The position numbers and the translations under genes were made by a program. The notes under the pieces are model-generated. The model made no database searches. It saw only the letters and a program-made list of their open reading frames with translations, and was not told where the DNA came from. Positions 46,011-57,070 of a DNA stretch of 64,000 nt are shown here, piece after piece; position 1 is the stretch's first letter, and every line of letters begins with the position of its first letter. Source of the stretch: Sequoia sempervirens. Lineage: Eukaryota; Streptophyta; Pinopsida; Cupressales; Cupressaceae. Where the stretch lies: positions 146,877-210,876 of the forward strand of contig VDFB02139423.1 in the NCBI GenBank assembly GCA_007258455.2. The letters run 5' to 3'.

Positions 46011-47952
46011 CAACAACTATCAAGAAATCAACTCCTGTCATGCCCACATTTTAAATGCAGGAAAAACACAAATGCTACAACTTTTTCTTTTTTAAAACCT
46101 GACTTTGCATCTATCTTTCCCCCACTTGCCAGTGATGGAACCCCCAAATCGTAACACAACTACTAAGGTCTTTTATCATAGAATGATATTCTCTCAAAAA
46201 ACTGACATCACAAGATTTGAATAACTAAATGGTACTATAAATAAATCTCACCATTCAAGTTCCATAGTTGCTTGATTTTAAAACCCTATTATTTTACTTG
46301 ACACCTCAATTAAGCACTCAAGACCTCACTAGGTGGAACATGCAACAACCCATGATAACTACTGGACGAGGTCCGTCCAAGTCACTTTGTGTGAGTCTAT
46401 AACTTGAAATATAAATGCATTATCACACTTCAAGCAGAAGAGTTAAGACTTATAGATTATATGCTAATGCCAAAACATGATAGTTCCTTTGAGGAAACTA
46501 TTAAGGTATGCGACTCCTCTAGATCAATGAAGATAGTTATTAAGCAAGTGCAAATTGTTCCTTTGAACTAAATCTTAGAAGATTCTCAACATTCATCTTG
46601 GGATGTTTACTTCTCTCCACACATAGACATCTTCTCCTTATTCTAAATTTTGAGTCGGGACATAGTATCATCCTGTAAACACAAGGACTTGCACCTCCCA
46701 GGGCTCACACCACATTCTAGCTTACTAGGAGAAAGATTCCCTACCCCCACTTGGAAAGGTTGGTTCATGAAATGTTATAAATTGGATTGATTTGGAGTCC
46801 AACCTTATTTCATATAGGATCATGCGACACTACTATAGGGAAGCACTATAGTGTAATAAAAGCGCTATGAAAAACAAAAGTTCGGGAGCATGCATGAACA
46901 CATTACTTGAAGATTTATTTCCCTAAACTTGCATCACCACAAGATTTAAGTATCGCTACGTTTGGTAATCCCCTTTATAGCAAGTTAGAATAATAGTCAA
47001 CCCACTCCTTTATACTTGAGGCCTAAATGGGATGCATCATTCCCATTTCAAATAATGACTTAATGGTCACTAATTACATAGACTTGGCTTCACAATCAAT
47101 CCCATTACAACTTCTAAGAATAGGTCAATTTGGAAGGTCAATGTGGGTCTAAGGTACGAGAATTGAACATCCCTCTAAGAAATCACATAATTGAAACATT
47201 GAAAAACTAGGTTAAGTTGCAAGCATAGTACTATTATCACATACATTAATGCAATTGGGTTTATATTAGTTACTACTATTTAAGAACTTAGTACTTTCAA
47301 TATTCATTGATTAAGAACGCCAACATGCTTATATGACGCTAAGGTTAAGATCATTTTAATGTTAATAATATTAATATTAACCTTTATTACTAATATTAGT
47401 ATTAATATTGATATGACCACTTCCCATATAATTCTAAACAAAATTCAATTTCACATAAAAAAATATTTACTTTATTTTACCTATTTTAAATATAACCACT
47501 ATTTCACTTGTAAATTTATTTATGATTTAAATATATTATATATAATGCTCAACATTTACTTTACTTTATATATTTTAAATATATATCCACTATCTAATTT
47601 GTATATTTTTTTATTATTTAAATATATCATATGTAGTGTTTAAGGTAACCTTCTTACTAGACAAGATCTAAGATATTTATTTAAGTTCCTTACTTTGTAT
47701 CTTTTCTTTTTAAATTTATCTGATAGGAATGGCTTTATAATATTTTATGTATACATAGTATGAATTAAATAGCCATAATTTTATTAAACTTAGCCCCCTC
47801 CCACTATTTCTCTTCCCCCACGTAGGGGACCACTAAGATAAAGAAAATATTACCATGACCAAATTTCGTGTGACGTGGGAATTAAACGTGGGACATAAAT
47901 TTAGTTTTCTTTTTGGTTTTGTAAAGAATGGTGTAACATTAAAAACCTAAAT
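46011..47952. other. No gene or repeat recognised
   Basis: Anonymous moderately AT-rich sequence. 47340-47640 is very AT-rich with a Phe/Ile/Tyr-rich frame typical of composition. 47790-47900 resembles a promoter-like GC rise, without proof. Confidence 0.5.
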
Positions 47953-48048
47953 GTGCCGATTATAAGGAACTTGGCCGTAATTTTCATGTTAATAAACATT
48001 GTGCCGATTCTAAGGAACTTGGCCGTAATTTTCATGTTAATAAACATA
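47953..48048 (+). repeat. 48-bp tandem duplication
   Basis: GTGCCGATTATAAGGAACTT... at 47953 is repeated at 48001 with one or two differences (GTGCCGATTCTAAGG). A diverged form (GTGCTCAATATTAGATCTT, GTGCTCAGTATTAGGATCTT) occurs as a 62-base tandem pair near 62898 and 62959. Confidence 0.85.
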
Positions 48049-48108
48049 TTGGATTACCCTCGTCAAAACCCTATTTGGTGGCTGCAGCTTGTCAGAGTGG
48101 AGACGGGA

Positions 48109-48186
48109 ATGGAAAATACCAGCAACGAAGAGTTTGGAGGAGTGGGAACCAATGGTGATAGGGGAACAACGAAAACAACAGCATAA
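48109..48186 (+). CDS. Small conserved open frame, copy 1 (25 aa), possible gene fragment
   Basis: ATG 48109 to TAA. The peptide contains SNEEFGGVGTNG. The frame aligns with a second small frame at 62786-62890 (SEEKFGGAETNS), and the upstream sequence aligns too (CCCTATTTGGTGGCTGCAGCT with CCTTATTTTCCGGCTGCAGCT). It could be a first exon of a duplicated host gene or part of a repeat. Unrecognised; low confidence that it is translated. Confidence 0.3.
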   Translation: MENTSNEEFGGVGTNGDRGTTKTTA

Positions 48187-50507
48187 AACAGCCGAAACAA
48201 AACACGGGCAAAAAATGATGAACAGCTGAGATTCATTAATCGTCTTGCATTAACAGGGATGCAAGGTAGTTGTCAATACGTTTATTTATTTATTTATTTT
48301 TAGGTCGCCTCGTTTATGGAGACCAATATTGGTTTTATTTTGATTATTTTAGGGCACGTCCAGGAATGACGCGTCAATGCCGGGCTCTGTCGCCACTTCC
48401 CTGTACCCACATTTCCCTCCGCGTGTTGGGCGAGTGCTTCTACATATGGAAATATTTTATTTTATTTGTTTCTTAGGTTTGTCTCTGTCACTCTCGTCTT
48501 CCTCTCCCTTTTTTTTTTGCATTAAATTCCTGCAGTTTCATTTTATGTCTGAAATCATGGTTGGCATCAGACTGAAATCATGGTTCGCATCAGATGAAAC
48601 CGTTAGGACAACCATTCACATCCAAGGTCACATTGAGGGTTGAGCAAATGCATACATAGTAACATAACAATGTTTTATTTCAAGGAACATTGGTTTGATT
48701 CGGTAAGTACTCATACAAACAGTACTTATATTTCACATGGGTAGACCAGACTCCGTCATTTTGGCATACGAATTTAATTAGGCTTCGCAAGTAACAATTA
48801 TTGATAGGTCATTTTCCACATATCAGACTAAATTTCAAACCACATAGACAGCCTCTCCATTTTGTGTGTACAAAGTTATATTAACTGTAGAGATTGTACA
48901 AAGATATGCATGTATTTCACCTTCAGCTTGACACTCTGAAAATATAAATTCTGTAAATCACAGTCTTATTATCAAATTAATTCACAGTCTTATTATCAAA
49001 TTATGGGTATTGGATGTGCTCATTCAGTAACTCCAAGTTGAGTACAACAAAAAGGAAGGCTTGGAGGTAGCACTCAAGCAGGGTTTCCTAGCAGCAACTT
49101 GGAGACCTGAAACTTGGAGACCTGTAAGACCTACAATTCATGGCCAATGGGGCAAAAGCTCTCCACCCTTCCGTAATGGGTTGTCGAACATTTAGCTCTC
49201 ACCATACCCCCGAGCTGTGAGGATCACCAGAAACCCCAATGACAAGAAAAACAAACATACAGTAGAGGACACTACTATTATGTAACACCCTCACACACAG
49301 TCCCAAAATAAAAACATAACCATGAAGACAACTAGTTCCAGGAAGATGGGACAACATTACAATCTTAAACTTTTAAACTGAAAAAAAGAAAAAAAGAAAA
49401 AACAAGACATACAGTTTAACATGAGCAACAAAATCAGTTCACCATGGATAGTGAAGGTGCACAGCAGTGGTACCTACCTCCCAGCACTCAGTTAATAATG
49501 AGACTGTGATATGGCATCCTCTCTCCTTTCTTCTCCTTGTGCCTTCCCCCTTGAACAAAACGTCCTCCCCCAAAATAAGGCCCGAAAACACCTTTTAATC
49601 TCCCGCTTAGGAACCCTAACCCTAGCATTTTTATTTATTTATTTTTGTGCTGGGGTTTGAAATGGACAAAGGATAAAATAAAATACAATAAATAAATGAA
49701 ATTAAGCAATCCCTTTTCCCTTCACATGTTTCAGACTTGACTTTACAACTTTCTAACGGTTTTGCACACTTGACATTTAACTTAGGGACTCCACAAAAAA
49801 AATCACATCACTTCGTAACACGAAATAGGGTAGTAAGGGTTTTGGGTGATCCTCTCATTATGTCCATTGGCCAATTACATATCTGCACACTTTTTCCAAT
49901 GTTAGTATCCAAAGGAATAATTAACCAAAGTGATGTATTCATGATTAATTCACTAAATAATTAAAGTGATGTATTCGTAATTAATTCACCAATTTTATGA
50001 TTAGTAAAATTTACATACCTCGACATATTGGGTTGACAATGTTAGGATCGTCATCCCCTGTTCTAAGAGAAAATTAAAATGCAAAATCCTTCCCTCTTTG
50101 TTAGAAAATTTACAAGTCTAGCCCTTGAAATAATTAAAACAATGATTATTTGAAATCGTACAACTTAATTTCTTAAGAATTATAATTCATAGTTGAAGCA
50201 TCTGGTTCCAACTTGCCTTTATCATTTATCCTTTAACGTCATGTATAATCAAAGTTTTATTTTTTAAATAGAAACACAAACACTTTTAATATCAATGCAC
50301 CAAAGCAATCATTTGTTATAGGATACTAGATGCTATACTCTTCAATTAACTATATAGTCGAGTTCATACACTAAAGAAGAATTTAAACTTACATGTTATT
50401 ATTGTACCCATTTTTACCCCATTCTTTGATTTATAATTATTTAATTTATTCCTATTTCCTATTGTTTGAGTTCACCATGTAGTTCTCCATCAATCCACCA
50501 TGAACCT
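48187..50507. other. No gene supported
   Basis: 48300-48530 is relatively GC-rich with a T/C-rich stretch that resembles a plant 5' leader. 49020-49250 is also richer in GC and contains CTTGGAGACCTG twice (49098, 49114). No frame with a recognisable protein. 49640-49700 has a TTTATTTATTTATTT run. Confidence 0.45.
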
Positions 50508-50881
50508 TTTTGCATGCATCACAAGCAACCCTGTGTGACTTAAATCACAAAATATTTACTAAAGAAAAATTACACCATCTATTCATTTAATTTTCCTAAC
50601 TATAATAGCAAGACTTGATAAACGAGAGTTTAAAGGAAACAATTGTTGCACATAAGGTCGATCTTTGCATCCATTAATACATTAATAAACTTCTTTGTTA
50701 CTTGAACATATCCATTCCTAGGTGTACAAATAAAGGGAATAATTTTCATAGGGTTTGTCTTTACAATCCATGATATCTCAACATGCCAATCATAGTTACC
50801 ACATTTATTAATTTTGTACTAAATTAATATATCACACCTTAGAATTTAGGGTTTCATGGGTTGTGCACAAGGTGGAGTCTT
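50508..50881 (+). repeat. 374-bp direct repeat, copy 1
   Basis: TTTTGCATGCATCACAAGCA to GTGCACAAGGTGGAGTCTT matches 55868-56241 with few differences and small indels. Not obviously coding. The two copies, 5.4 kb apart, enclose B3 and the assembly gap. Confidence 0.9.
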
Positions 50882-52067
50882 ACAACTCCAAACCATAAAA
50901 TAACCTTGGGCAGCAGTATATCAAGTCTCAAAACATTCAAATATTCAAATTTTATCAAGTTTTATGGGGTTTGTGTTGCTGCCCCTATAGATTTTGATGG
51001 AAAAGGGCATGAAAAATGAGGTTTCACCCTAGGGTTTGATAAAATATTACATATAGAGGTTGGATGATTGTCTTTTGAGTTTCTGCAAGTGATTTTAAGA
51101 AGGTTTGAGGTGGTGGCATGTTGTTGTAAGGTGTGGAACCATTCCTTTCAATAAACCCTCCTCATACTAGCATAAAATAAGGGTTTTGTGGTTTGGCATG
51201 GTGGAGTGAGTTTCTCTTGAGACAAATTGTGGATTTGAGGGTTCTGATACATGATAATTACTGCCCCAATAAGTTTAGGGGGTTGTTGAATGTTTAAAGG
51301 TATGTTCCTTTGTAAATTAGGCCTAGTTATCACTTAATGGACTCTCAAAACCCTGTTTTGAGGGTTACAAACCAATTATGATAAAATTGCTGTTATTTCC
51401 TCAAATATGAGTTAAAAGACTTCAAAATACTTTCAAAAATTACCTAACTCCTTGATTTGAAGAAAACTAATCAACAATCAAAGTATAAGGTGTTGTACAA
51501 TCCACACAAGCTTGAAACAAAAAAGGAAAAGTGTTGCAAATACATAAAACATCATCCTTTATTTACTAATTTCTTTAAGAATACAAGTTCTGCTCTTTTC
51601 CACGCCTTTACAATCCTTCATATAGCTATTCCAATTAGTTATGAATGCTTCCCCTACATTTTCCATCGACTAACTACCCTTTCTAATAAGAGGATTCTTC
51701 ATCTTCTATAATTTTTCAATTGTGCAACTAATGCAAGTTTTGCATTTTTACACCAAATGGCAACTTTTGTGTAATATAACTTCTCTACTCACCTAATGAC
51801 CTATTTGAGACTTTGAATACATTACATATGACCTTCACATGACCTTTTTCACATTGTTTACATTTGAAAATTCAAATTTTGCAAATTTTCCTATTGAAGG
51901 CATTTAGAGAACAAGATTCTCCTGCACCAAACATGAACTCCAAAATTTCAATATTTGAGTAAATCTCATTACAAGTAAATCTCATTACAATGCCTTAGGT
52001 ACTCCGTTCTCATAGATCTTTTACAATGTCACTCATACATTCGAGATTCTCTTTTAATGTCTAAATC
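50882..52067. other. No gene recognised
   Basis: AT-rich. Short frames at 51148-51333 and 51457-51711 have no recognisable features. Confidence 0.45.
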
Positions 52068-52690
52068 ATAGGTGCTCATTATGAGGTCAACTTCAATTGA
52101 GTAACTTGAAATTCCCTTGCTAAACTTCACACGCTAGTTTATAATGGCTTCAAATCATAATTGAGATTTGTCAAGATCATCAAAATAAGGATGTTGCATT
52201 TATTTTTTGGCTAAGATTCTCTTTTGTGGCTCATAAATCAACATTTTCTACAACGAGAGACCAATCAATTTTTTAGTAGTTTACTTACAAATATGCAAAG
52301 TAAAAGAAGAAAAAGAAAGAGCATCCAAAATGGAAATGAAATGAAAATAGATGGAAGGAACTTACAGATAGGCATTCCAGTCTCTCAACTTAGTCACTCC
52401 TGGTCATACATCTTCACTGGGAGTTCCAAGATACCTATTGCACACACCACCTCTCATGAATATAATAATGTGAAATTCGAGATGCTCTTGAAATGTACAT
52501 CATAGGTGCTCATGATAGGGTTAACTTCAAATTAATAACTTGAATTTCCCTCACCAAGCTTTGCACACACTTTTGTAATGGATTAAAATCATAATTGAGA
52601 TTTGTCAAGATCATCAAAATAAGGATGTTGCATTACTTTTCTGGATGATATTTTTCAAGATCATCAAAATAAGGATGTTGCATCAAAAAA
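52068..52690 (+). repeat. Diverged direct repeat with GATCATCAAAATAAGGATGTTGCAT units
   Basis: 52068-52205 (CATAGGTGCTCATTATGAGG ... GGATGTTGCATT) matches 52501-52635, and the last 30 bases recur at about 52653-52683. It lies immediately 3' of B3 (which reads leftward). Confidence 0.8.
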
Positions 52691-52743
52691 ATTAATGTGC
52701 ATACAAGTATAAATTAATAAGAACCGATGTGCATACTTACAAA

Positions 52744-53721
52744 TTAATCCAACGAACCATCCGGGTCTGCTCTACTCTTTATTGTGTCAAGTATTGTCTC
52801 ATGGTAAAACTCACAGACCTTCCACAAGACCTTGTTCAAATGTCTACCCCCATATTTGGTCAAATGAATATTGGATGCCACAACAAGGTTAAAGTAATGA
52901 AGAATCTTACGATGCGTGTCAAAGTCCTGAAACAACCAATGTTTAACACTTTTATGTGGGTACCTTCTAAGCCACGTTCTAGTAACAACAATTGAGCTTG
53001 TAGGGTATTCGATGTTTTCTCCATCTATAATTGGGGCCTCCAATTTCTTTTTGGCCTCAACACAATGACACAAGTAATAGTCCATTCCCTCTTCATTGTA
53101 TTCATCTACAATAAATGCATATACATGCCCTACATTGATATGTGCAGCAAATCTCTTAAAATTAGTCAACATTACGAATACAATGCAAAGTAAGATAACA
53201 ATATGGAATTTCAAAAACTAAGCAAAAAAATATATTACCTGGTTGAACTAGATCTGATATGTGGTCAAAGTCGACCGATGATTCCATCTGTGTTAGCTCC
53301 AATACCATCGGAGGGAAATACGTGTGAAGTGGGCTAAGATAACTTGTCAACCATTTGTCAACCCACTCCCTTGACTCACAATCATTCTAGGCTTGCATTG
53401 TACATGAAGAATAAAAGCATGCCATCTTACGTGTATCGATACTCCATGAACTTGCATTTGAGCTAAGGAAAGAGTGTAGCTCACTCGATCTTGTTAGTGT
53501 ACAACAATCTTCATATGGTGCAATGTTAGTATCATCCATCAACCAAAAAAATCTACAAATTGAAGACATACCTTCATTACCTATACCCATTGAAGAATTA
53601 CACCACTTGACGATTGATCTTGCATCTGTCAAATTTGCACTGTCTTTATACTTTAACTCTTCTTGTGCGAATGATCTTTTCACACATGCTCTTGCACCAT
53701 CATGCTCCCCCTTTCCATGCC
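52744..53721 (-). pseudogene. B3: second copy of the transposase-like gene, cut by the assembly gap
   Basis: Read on the minus strand, it enters from the gap within the HGKGEHDG motif (53720-53697), continues ACVKRSFAQEELKYKD, DARSIVKWCNSS, CRFFWLMDD and DTRKMACFY to about 53387, has a stop there, then a segment up to DLVQPG at 53239. An intron at 53238-53130 (donor CCAG|GTAATA, acceptor TGTAG) is at the same position as in B2. The last exon (53129-52744) reads GHVYAFIVDEYNEEG ... YPTSSIVVTRTWLRRY ... RADPDGSLD. Domain for domain it matches B2, so the gene structure is real although both copies are damaged. The N-terminal two thirds is missing or hidden in the gap. Confidence 0.75.
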
Positions 53722-53821
53722 NNNNNNNNNNNNNNNNNNNNNNNNNNNNNNNNNNNNNNNNNNNNNNNNNNNNNNNNNNNNNNNNNNNNNNNNNNNNNNN
53801 NNNNNNNNNNNNNNNNNNNNN
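53722..53821. other. Assembly gap (100 N)
   Basis: Exactly 100 N, a usual placeholder for a gap of unknown size. The right edge is a tandem repeat; the left edge is B3 coding sequence. Confidence 0.99.
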
Positions 53822-53910
53822 AGTGCCATAGAACCAAGTAACTGAGTACCATAAGTGTCATAGAAGCAAGTATCTGAGTACCATAAGTGCCATAGAACCA
53901 AGTAACTATT
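53822..53910. repeat. 32-bp tandem repeat at the gap edge
   Basis: AGTGCCATAGAACCAAGTAA starts at 53822 and 53886, with a variant at 53854; spacing is 32. The array probably continues into the gap and may have caused it. Confidence 0.85.
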
Positions 53911-54548
53911 AGGAAAGATGGTCTCGGGGCCCTTCTCTAGGGGCCCCTCCATACATTTCCTAGTACCTTCCCCTTGTTTGTGTAAGGGGGTTAACCTCCA
54001 AAAGGAAGGTACAAAATAAGTACACACATAAAACTAGGGGGGAATGGATTACGACCGTCCCATACCAGTCCCATTTGCACCCCCATCCTCACAAAATAAT
54101 TCCCCAGTGCATCTACTCCCCCATACAACCTGCCAGGGACCCCTCTTGGATATGGCAGTTTACAATAGTCACATTACGATATATTTTGCCAATAGTTGAA
54201 AAAAATAAGAAAGCCTCAAACAAGCAATCTTAAATTTGTAAAGAAAATATATTCGATAAGCTTTCTCAATATAAGATAAAGATAAATTCAAAAGTGGCCA
54301 AATCAAGAAAATCTCAATTGAAATAAATTAAGTCCTTGAGGCAAGGAGGACTAACACAACATTTAAAATGGCCAAATAGCCAAAAAGTAGAATTTTACAC
54401 TGTTGGCATAATTCAAAAGAAAACATAAGAAAAGGAGATCATTAAAATGAAATAAAATAATAATATCAATAACCCACATTTTATCAACAATTGCACATTA
54501 CGAACACCATGTGGCTTTGCTACGCCACCTAGAGGGAGGAGGAGAATG
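53911..54548. other. No gene recognised
   Basis: 53930-54150 is relatively GC-rich with runs such as GGGGCCCTTCTCTAGGGGCCCC (inverted repeat GGGGCCC...GGGGCCC). No coding frame beyond composition. The remainder is A-rich. Confidence 0.45.
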
Positions 54549-54750
54549 GTGGTTCTCTAACCACATAATAGCATGCAATAAAAGTGTGGTCCCTGACCAT
54601 ATGAATATAATAGTACACAGTAACATGGTGGACTCATCCACAAGTATGGTGGTTCTCTAACCACATAAATATCACAACTGAGAGAAAATGGGTGGTACCT
54701 GACCACATGAATACAAAAAAAACATAGCACCAAGGTGGACTTATCCATGA
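54549..54750. repeat. 100-bp duplication made of short stem-loops
   Basis: GTGGTTCTCTAACCACATAA occurs at 54549 and 54649. Within each unit three small inverted motifs follow one another: GTGGTTCTCTAACCAC, GTGGT(C/A)CCTGACCA(C/T) and GTGGACT(C/T)ATCCA(C/T). Confidence 0.8.
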
Positions 54751-54819
54751 AAGAATATCAAACCATATGTTGACCATCAGTATCAGTCCCACACAACCTC
54801 GAAACATGCTAAGAAATTG

Positions 54820-54996
54820 ACCCCTAGATTCAATGTATCTGCAATCACTGAAAAGGAGCACCACCCCTGGATTCACTATATCCACAACCACTGAATAGGT
54901 ACACCAACCCCTGGATTCACTATATCCACAACCATTGAATAGGAACACCAACCCCTGGATTCATTGTATCTGCAATCACTGAATAGGAAAACCATC
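54820..54996. repeat. 44-bp tandem repeat, four units
   Basis: CCCCTGGATTCA starts at 54821 (variant), 54864, 54908 and 54952. Each unit also has ATCTGCAATCACTGAA or ATCCACAACCACTGAA. Confidence 0.9.
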
Positions 54997-55867
54997 TGAT
55001 GCATGAAAGACAAATTTAGTTGGATACTTGCCCAATGTCCACCATATTCCTACCTTAGTTGTCATTGAGAGGCCTTGGTTATTCATAGCTCTATTAACAT
55101 AGTCATGCTGTGACATTTTAAAATCCTCACTATATTACTTATCTCAAGTATTGAAGACTATTTCACTATATATATGATACCGCGTGCTAGTGTTAGGAGG
55201 TGTTCTCCCAATTGCTCTTAAGAATTTCCATTTTCTCATCTCCATGTTCTATAATCCAAACACCTTGATTTTCTTCACCCACAATTTACAAAAGGTACAA
55301 TATGTGAATTCTCACATTCCATCCACTTCCCTTTACTCTAAGTTGGATACCCCAACTACAACTAAAGATGCAACCTTGGTTTTACTAATTATTTTCCCAC
55401 ATCTTGCACATATAACTTCATTAGTGAGTCACCCATGCTTACTTTCCTTACTTAGACAAGGTTATATGTCACATAATCATGTCCATATCTACTTTTTTTT
55501 ACATTTGTTTTCTCCTTTTAAAATACTATAACCTATTGGTTTACCTAGGACACCTTTTTTCCTAGAGTTTCCTCAATATTTTCCATGTTATCATATTTAA
55601 GTACGACACAAAACTTTATCTTTACAAGGTTTATTCTTTCCAACTACATAAAGGTGTTTGTCTCTATTATGTTCTCAATCATTTAATATATGTTTCAAAT
55701 CCACACAAGTTCCAATTTGACCCTTTTATTTTCCTCCTAGGAAGTGGTCTACTAATTGCCTCCTTGCTTGTTTCTCCATGTTTCTCTTATTTGTTTGCCA
55801 CCAATTTTGCTCAAACAAATTAGGTATGTATAATTGTCAAGTCACCCTTTCAGATTCCACCTAGGTT
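54997..55867. other. No gene supported
   Basis: A 115-codon plus frame at 55184-55531 is Leu/Phe/His/Ser-rich and matches no family I know. Mixed T-rich sequence. Confidence 0.4.
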
Positions 55868-56241
55868 TTTTTTGCATGCATCACAAGCAACCCTGTGTGA
55901 CTTAAATCACAAAATATTTATTAAAGAAAAATTACACAATCTATTCATTTAATTTGCCTAACTATAATAGCAAGACTTGATAAGTGAGAGTTAAAGGAAA
56001 CAACTGTTGCACATAAGGTTGATCTTTGCATCGATTAATACATTAATAAACTTCTTTGCTACTTGAACATATCCATTCCGGGTGTACAAATAAAGGGGAA
56101 TAATTTTTGTAGGGTTTGTCTTTACAATCCATGATATCTCAACATGCCAATCATAGTTACCACATTTATCAATTTCGTACTAAATTAATATATCACACCT
56201 TAGAATTTAGGTTTCATGGGTTGTGCACAAGGTGGAGCCTT
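55868..56241 (+). repeat. 374-bp direct repeat, copy 2
   Basis: Matches 50508-50881. Flanking sequences differ on both sides, so the borders are sharp. Confidence 0.9.
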
Positions 56242-56871
56242 CTGTTTTGAACTTATGAAAGAGCTAAGAAATCAACTTCTTTGGACCAATTCTCGAGTCA
56301 CAAAAGAGAAAGAATATCACTTTTTATTTGATTGATCAAACATTCGTTCAATAATAAGAATAAATCAAATGAAAGTGCTAGTTACAAGGGAATGCAACAT
56401 CATAATAGAATTCAAAGCCAGTTTCTTCACATGTAATAAAAAACGTGAAGGGACACTGAATCCATTAATTTTTTTTAAACAAATTATTTGAATTTTGAAT
56501 ATTTAGAAAGTTGCATTTGAAGAGACATAAAGATTAAATACATACTCTTTTTTGTATTAATAATTACATGATTAATAGTTTAGATTATTGCTTTGATAAG
56601 AACTCCTTTTAACCTCCTCTAAAACATTGCACAAAATATTATGCATAAGAAACTGAAAAAAGCTTTCAAGATGCCTCTAGATATAAGTGTCAATATTACA
56701 TAAAATTCAAAACAAATCCTTTGTGGTGATAAGAATTTTAGATTGAGATGAAACTAAAAAGGAATAGTTTACATCAAAAGGTTATGCATATCTCACATAA
56801 CAACAAAGTCATTTCTCAATCAACTTAATGAAGAACTGAATTTTGGAGCCCTTGTTCAAAATTTTGAAGAA
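56242..56871. other. No gene or repeat recognised
   Basis: AT-rich anonymous sequence. Confidence 0.5.
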
Positions 56872-57070
56872 AGAACCAAAGTTTGAAAAAAATTGCAAAA
56901 ATGTCATAGAGTTGCTTAAGGGCTTGGTTCTAGGGCCTTCGAAAGGGTCGTGGAATGAAATTCAGATAAAGAACCAAATTTTGAAGGAAGCTGCAAAAAT
57001 TTCAAAGAGTTTCTTAAGGGTTTAGTTCTAGGGCCTACAAATGAGTTGTTCAATGAAAATGTGATATTGT
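56872..57070 (+). repeat. 98-bp tandem duplication
   Basis: GAACCAAAGTTTGAA at 56873 and GAACCAAATTTTGAA at 56971. Both units share TGCAAAAAT, AGAGTT, CTTAAGGG and TTCTAGGGCCT. A 60-codon frame over it is a repeat translation. Confidence 0.85.

Noticed and set aside
50508..56241. 374-bp repeats as LTRs of one retrotransposon
   Set aside because: No matching target duplication, no primer site or polypurine tract, and no gag-pol between them.
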